Shown: in pieces, positions 59,964-64,000 of the stretch | Position numbering within the stretch: position 1 is the first letter of the stretch | Layout of the letters: each line of letters starts with the position of its first letter | Position numbers and translations under genes: made by a program | Source: Acidilobaceae archaeon | GTDB taxonomy: Archaea > Thermoproteota > Thermoprotei_A > Sulfolobales > Acidilobaceae | Reading direction: 5' to 3' | NCBI GenBank assembly: GCA_027037535.1 | Contig: JALVZQ010000005.1 | Coordinates: 124,001-188,000 of the forward strand | Length of the DNA stretch: 64,000 nucleotides | The notes under the pieces: generated by a model | Seen by the model: the letters and a program-made list of their open reading frames with translations, nothing else | Database searches by the model: none | Told to the model about the DNA's origin: nothing

Positions 59964-62011
59964 GGTTTTTCCCTTATCCTCTTTATTCTGGGGAAGGTTC
60001 CCTCTATGAGCCTTCTCTTGACATTGAACAGGTCCATCGCCACCCTGTGGCTGAGCATTCCTTCCCTTCCGGGCCCTGGCTCCACGGCGAAGTTCTCCGC
60101 GTTTAGGAGTGGCCTGTACATGTTGTAGGCGAGCCTCGTGACGTTGCCCATCGCGTTCACGGCCCCCCTTATCCTCTCCACCGCCTCGAGCATGGCCCTC
60201 CTGGGGTCTTCTGCCCCCTCCGCTGACTTCCTTATCCTCATCCACATCATGTGGAGGTCCGCTGCCACCGGTGCTATGCTGTGCTTCTCTGCTTCCCTCT
60301 CGTAGTACCTGAGTAGTGCGGCGGCTATCCGCTTCTTTTCGTCCAGTGGGAGGTACTGTACCGTGGGGTGTCTTGCGGCGGCTATTATTGGGGCGTCGAG
60401 GAGTATGTTCCTGAGGAGGTTTGTGGCCCAGCTCCTCAGCTGGGGGTCTTCTATTCCTTCCCGTCGGAGCGTTTCCTCTGCTCTCCTCGTTATCTCCGCC
60501 ACGGTCTGGGTGAGGGGTTCTCCGGTGGTGATGACCTGGTCGAGGTTTTCCCTGAGGATTTTTTCGAGGGTGTTGAGGGTTTTCTCCTGTTCTTCTCTGC
60601 CGAGCTGGGTCTCTGCGAGGACCTGGTTCTTTATCTCCTGGTATACGTTGAGGATGTTTTGTTTTCCTTCGAGGATGATCCTCCTTATGTAGGGGTGGGG
60701 CTCCTTGTTGTCTGCGAGGGGCCTGAGCTGGTGGTATCTTAGGGCCGCTTCCTTCTCGGCGTCGAGGAGGTGTGGGTCTTTCCCGTTCTTGAGTTCTTGG
60801 AGGTCTCGGAGCAGCTCGGCGAGTACTCTCTGGAGGGTCTTGGGCGTTATGTTCTGGGGTAGTCCGAGGCTCTGGGCTATTCTCCTCGCTTCCTCCTCCG
60901 TTAGCTCCCTGGTGGGGTCTGTTGTGGCGAGGTGTCTTATGGCTTCGTGGGGGTGGCTGGGCTGTTTCCCGCTTGTTATTTCTCTCTCCCACTCGGAGAG
61001 TACTGTGGTTATGAGGCCGTGGAGGAGGGTCCCCTTCGGGTCCGCGGGGTCTGCTCTCTGGACGTGGTATTTTACTATGCTGGGGTGTATTCCTTCCTGG
61101 GAGGTGTAGAGGGGGATTTTTGCCTGGTCGAGGGCTGTTTTTATGACCCATCCCGGGAGCTGTTCGGCTATGGCCATCCTGAGGAGTTCCCTCGCGCCCG
61201 TGTGCTCTGGGACGCCGGGTCCTTCGAGTTCTTCGGGTTTTATTCCGAGGAATTCTTCGGGTTTCTTGAGGGCTTCTGCGTGGGGTGTTCCTCTTATCCG
61301 TGAGAGGAGGGTTGCGTAGGCGAGGTTGGGGTTTTGTGACCAGTTCTTTATTCCTGTTTTCTTTAGAACGCGGTATAGGGTGTTCACAAGCTCGTTCCAG
61401 TGCCTGTAGTACTGTTTTATTTCTGGTTGTTTTTCTGCTATTTTTTCGAGGGGGCTCGATAGGAACCACTGGAGTGCCCTGGCTGGGTCTGCGAGTGCTA
61501 CGAAGGTGCGTCTCAGCTCATCTCCGTGTTTTTCTTTTATGTAGTCTGCTGTTAGGTGGGGGAAGTACTTTGATAGTTCGTGGGCGGTGTGGATTAGGGT
61601 GGAGGCTATGTAGTTGAAGAACTTTTTCCTGTCCTTGTGGAGGCCTTTTTCTACGGCGAGCTTTATGGCCTTGTAGAGGAGGGTTGCGGTGGGCTTGTAG
61701 GCAGGAGAGAGGTCATCTTTTCGGATTATTTCTTCTATGTACCGTTTTATGAGGGGGTCTTCTACTTGTTCTTTTATCTTTTCGATTTCTTCTCTTTCCT
61801 TGGGGTTTTCTTCTGCTATGGCTTCTATGGTTGCCCGGAGTTTTTCTATTTCCTTGTAGCGTGCTTTTTCTTCCTCTGGTAGGGGGCCTCTCGCCTCTTC
61901 TTCTCGCCTTATTATTTGTTCTGCGTGTTTTTCTGCTTGTTCGGCCCTTTTCTTCAGCTGGTAGTATTTTATTATCCAGCCAAGGACCGTGCTTTCATCC
62001 CCCTTCTTTTC
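59960..62011 (-). CDS. Giant coiled-coil protein, C-terminal part (frameshifted)
   Basis: Open for 683 codons, but the first ATG, GTG or TTG is at 61387. The 208 codons upstream of that are protein-like (DESTVLGWIIKYYQLKKRAE and following) yet have no usable start. The natural reading is continuation of the frame at 61995 by a +1 shift at the GGGGG run 61999-62003. The protein is helical and Glu/Arg/Lys-rich with coiled-coil stretches, and ends GTFPRIKRIREKP. No domain was recognised. Confidence 0.6.
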   Translation of the reverse strand, partial: EKKGDESTVLGWIIKYYQLKKRAEQAEKHAEQIIRREEEARGPLPEEEKARYKEIEKLRATIEAIAEENPKEREEIEKIKEQVEDPLIKRYIEEIIRKDDLSPAYKPTATLLYKAIKLAVEKGLHKDRKKFFNYIASTLIHTAHELSKYFPHLTADYIKEKHGDELRRTFVALADPARALQWFLSSPLEKIAEKQPEIKQYYRHWNELVNTLYRVLKKTGIKNWSQNPNLAYATLLSRIRGTPHAEALKKPEEFLGIKPEELEGPGVPEHTGARELLRMAIAEQLPGWVIKTALDQAKIPLYTSQEGIHPSIVKYHVQRADPADPKGTLLHGLITTVLSEWEREITSGKQPSHPHEAIRHLATTDPTRELTEEEARRIAQSLGLPQNITPKTLQRVLAELLRDLQELKNGKDPHLLDAEKEAALRYHQLRPLADNKEPHPYIRRIILEGKQNILNVYQEIKNQVLAETQLGREEQEKTLNTLEKILRENLDQVITTGEPLTQTVAEITRRAEETLRREGIEDPQLRSWATNLLRNILLDAPIIAAARHPTVQYLPLDEKKRIAAALLRYYEREAEKHSIAPVAADLHMMWMRIRKSAEGAEDPRRAMLEAVERIRGAVNAMGNVTRLAYNMYRPLLNAENFAVEPGPGREGMLSHRVAMDLFNVKRRLIEGTFPRIKRIREKP

Positions 62012-64000
62012 CTATGGTTAGGTTTCCGATCCTTATATACGATGCGTTCTCTCCCAGGGTGAGGGTGAGTGTCTGGACGGCGGGTGTGCCTACGGTGTGG
62101 TAGGCGGCCAGGGTCCCTGTGAGGTATCCTGCTACTACGCAGGGGAAGGTCTTGAATACGTCTTTCCCGAACTCCTTCAGCCTTTCTACCTTGGTGAGCG
62201 CCTTTCCTTCCTTGAGGAGTTTTGCTGCTTCGTCCGCTTCCTTGGCTGCCTCGTCTACTACGCTCTTGGCCTCCTCTGCCGACTCTGTGATGGTCTTCCT
62301 TGCCTCTTCTTCCACATCCGTGGGCGTCACCGTTCCTTGCTTTCTCTCTTTCAGCTCGTCCAACTTCTCCATGAATTTATCTGGTTTTGGTAGTTTCTCT
62401 CCGAGGGTTGTCTTGAGCTTCTCTATCTCCCTTGTGAGGACCTGCTTTATGTTCTTGAACCGGGTGTAGGAGTCCCGGAAGCTCTTGTTGAAGAGCCTGA
62501 GTTCTTCCTCGGAGAGTTCCTCTCCTCTCTGTGCCTTGAGCAGGATGTCCGTGATCTTCGAATAGCCTGCCTCCTTCGCCGAGGTTATCTTGTTGGCGAG
62601 GAGGGTCTTCAGGTCGGGGTATGTTTGTAAGAGCTTCGAGTACCTCTTATCACTCTTGGCTACCTCTTCTATTATGGCTACGGGATCCTTTTCAAGGACA
62701 TCCGGATCTTTCGCAACGTATTCTTTCAGTTCGGTGATGAACGAGCTGAGATCCCTGTTACACGTCGTTCCCGTGGCCCCAACACCAGTACAGAGGCTCC
62801 GTGATAGCTCAACGGAGCCGAGCTGTTTCAAGCTCTTAGCCGTCTCTTCGCGGACAAGCCTGATTCCCTCATCGCTCAGGTACTTTTCCGGCTCCCTGAG
62901 CGCCTCGCCGGTCATCTTGAGGAACGAACGGTAAATCCTCTCGCTCTCGGCCCCTATCTTCTTCAGGGCCTCCTCGGTCAAGACCCTCTCGCGGAGCGCC
63001 TGGTAGTAGTGGAGCGCGTACTTGTCCACGAAGACATCGTCCCCGGAGTCGAGCACGTCGGCCACGAGGGTGCTCCATTTGGTGCTACAGTATGTGGGCG
63101 AGATGTGGCAGATCTTTGCCAGGGCACTGACCCGGTCCGCCGGCTTCGAGAGTATCTTTGCCTGTTCGAGGGCGTCCCTGACCGGGGCATCGGGGAAGAG
63201 GGCCCTGAACTGCTCAGCTATCACCCTCTCGTACTGCCACCGGGATATGAAGGGAGAAAGCCGGGAGATCTTCCCCTGAGACGCCAAGTACTGCTGGACG
63301 GCGCGGTCGGCCAGATACCTCTGGGCAACGGACCGGGACGTGGCGAGAACCGTGCCACCATAGGCGAGCGACCCGACGAACGTGGCGGCCGTCTGCTCCA
63401 GCCCCATCCAGGGGACGGTATAGGAGTAGAGGCCCACGCTACCAGTATCGGCGAGACTCTCCCTCATCTTGTCCTCCACCGTGGCCTTCGCCAAATAGGG
63501 AGGAAGCCAGCAGGTAGCACCAGCCTCGAGGACAGCGGCGAGACCACCCACGAACATCTTGGAGGCCATCTCGCAGGCGAACAGGCCGGCGGTACAGGCC
63601 ACGCCAAAGGTGTTGAGGGTGTGGGTACCCAAAACCTCATCCGTTATCCTCGTATCAATATACTTCCCATAACAGGTGTTCTCCAGGCCCAGCGCCTCTT
63701 TGGTATCCTTGTCGACGCACAGGGCGAAGTGCTGTTCCTCGAAGGGCTTCTGGCCCAGGTCAAACTCCGTGACGAGGAGCCTGAGGGTATCCTCGAGCGT
63801 GTTGTACCGGTCGAGTATCCTTACCGGTATATTGTTGTCGCCGCCGCAGGAGAGTAGAGCGCTTTCCACCAGGTCTTTGGCTTCCCTGTCGCCGGCGTTG
63901 GGCGGAACGATGACTGGGTGGACTCTGGCGTTGTAGTTCTGGGTGAGGGCTTGGAGGAGGTTCTTTTCGAAGGCCTGCTGGGCCGACTGGGGGCTGTCCT
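61995..64000 (-). CDS. Giant protein, N-terminal part (partial, runs off the window)
   Basis: Open to the right edge, so the start is outside; 667 residues visible. The visible N-terminus SAQQAFEKNLLQALTQNYN resembles the HEPN helix HAQQAAEKALK, and YNARVHPVIVPPNAGDREA matches the 35-codon ORFs. Then come a cysteine-containing region with hydrophobic segments (LCVDKDTKEAL, VACTAGLFACEMASKMFVGG), long helical coiled-coil stretches, and a hydrophobic segment FPCVVAGYLTGTLAAYHTVG before the TGA. No known family was recognised. GC content is higher than in the core genome. Confidence 0.6.
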   Translation of the reverse strand, partial: DSPQSAQQAFEKNLLQALTQNYNARVHPVIVPPNAGDREAKDLVESALLSCGGDNNIPVRILDRYNTLEDTLRLLVTEFDLGQKPFEEQHFALCVDKDTKEALGLENTCYGKYIDTRITDEVLGTHTLNTFGVACTAGLFACEMASKMFVGGLAAVLEAGATCWLPPYLAKATVEDKMRESLADTGSVGLYSYTVPWMGLEQTAATFVGSLAYGGTVLATSRSVAQRYLADRAVQQYLASQGKISRLSPFISRWQYERVIAEQFRALFPDAPVRDALEQAKILSKPADRVSALAKICHISPTYCSTKWSTLVADVLDSGDDVFVDKYALHYYQALRERVLTEEALKKIGAESERIYRSFLKMTGEALREPEKYLSDEGIRLVREETAKSLKQLGSVELSRSLCTGVGATGTTCNRDLSSFITELKEYVAKDPDVLEKDPVAIIEEVAKSDKRYSKLLQTYPDLKTLLANKITSAKEAGYSKITDILLKAQRGEELSEEELRLFNKSFRDSYTRFKNIKQVLTREIEKLKTTLGEKLPKPDKFMEKLDELKERKQGTVTPTDVEEEARKTITESAEEAKSVVDEAAKEADEAAKLLKEGKALTKVERLKEFGKDVFKTFPCVVAGYLTGTLAAYHTVGTPAVQTLTLTLGENASYIRIGNLTIGKEGG

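Noticed and set aside
59817-61469. A 550-codon Pro/Arg-rich minus-strand frame overlapping the giant gene
   Set aside because: It is the neighbouring frame of a GC-rich gene, with an implausible Pro/Arg/Thr composition and no ribosome-binding site. The frame ending at 59960 has normal protein composition and its conserved C-terminus recurs at 53102.

Overview
The window looks like a chromosome segment of a hyperthermophilic crenarchaeon (Thermoproteota, most like Desulfurococcales). The evidence is a cdvB-cdvC (ESCRT-III/Vps4) division pair, Alba, NMD3, aIF2-beta, archaeal-type ProRS, S26e, NucS, a PriX-like primase subunit, an isolated 5S rRNA gene, a tRNA with a bulge-helix-bulge intron, AGA/AGG/ATA-rich codon use, TATA-box promoters and both leaderless and GGAGG-led genes. 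No species name is claimed.

Bases 1-50,850 are mostly ordinary core genome. In order: a dihydropteroate-synthase-like start and deoC; Alba; an SFM1/DUF431 SPOUT methyltransferase; a ridA-ilvA operon; a probable structural tRNA-splicing endonuclease subunit; an archaeal type IV pilus operon (pilin, TadA ATPase, TadC); deoxyhypusine synthase; an AbrB-PhoU regulator; an HDAC-family deacetylase; a NikR-regulated cluster A-I metal ABC importer; acyl-CoA dehydrogenase; a fused TRAP permease; a YkoE-like S component; 5S rRNA; cdvBC; a tRNA methylthiotransferase; aIF2-beta, alkyltransferase, Lsm and NucS; hexulose-6-phosphate synthase; FAU-1; NMD3; a probable H/ACA guide RNA; S26e and ProRS; the ATPase proteolipid; dCTP deaminase; an MIO-type ammonia-lyase; a four-subunit 2-oxoacid:ferredoxin oxidoreductase; intron-containing tRNA-Gln(UUG); and priX.

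From about 50,940 to the right edge the character changes to a GC-richer accessory island. It is a head-to-tail array of toxin-antitoxin operons, all on the minus strand: four MNT-HEPN pairs interleaved with about eight VapB/VapC units or their remains. Nearly every operon has its own TATA box about 26 bases before the first codon, implying leaderless transcripts. Antitoxin N-termini and toxin C-termini are nearly constant while the stretch between them varies, so the operons look like variable cassettes between constant borders. Three of the four HEPN toxins are broken while all four MNT partners are intact. Decay increases toward the left edge.

The same island carries five plus-strand copies of a tiny, unusual unit: a TATA promoter, a conserved leader, a perfect GGAGGT ribosome-binding site and a 6-11 codon ORF starting MGD or MDE (MGDFDQG, MDELDP, MGDYDQG, MGDYDQV and a longer one). 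Each is followed by a pyrimidine-rich tract, and four of the five are divergent from a TA promoter. The right end holds a giant coiled-coil-rich gene split in two by a +1 frameshift at a run of five Gs. Pieces of both its ends occur elsewhere in the TA array, which links the two elements evolutionarily. The mini-ORF units plus the cassette-like TA array are the best candidates for something undescribed.
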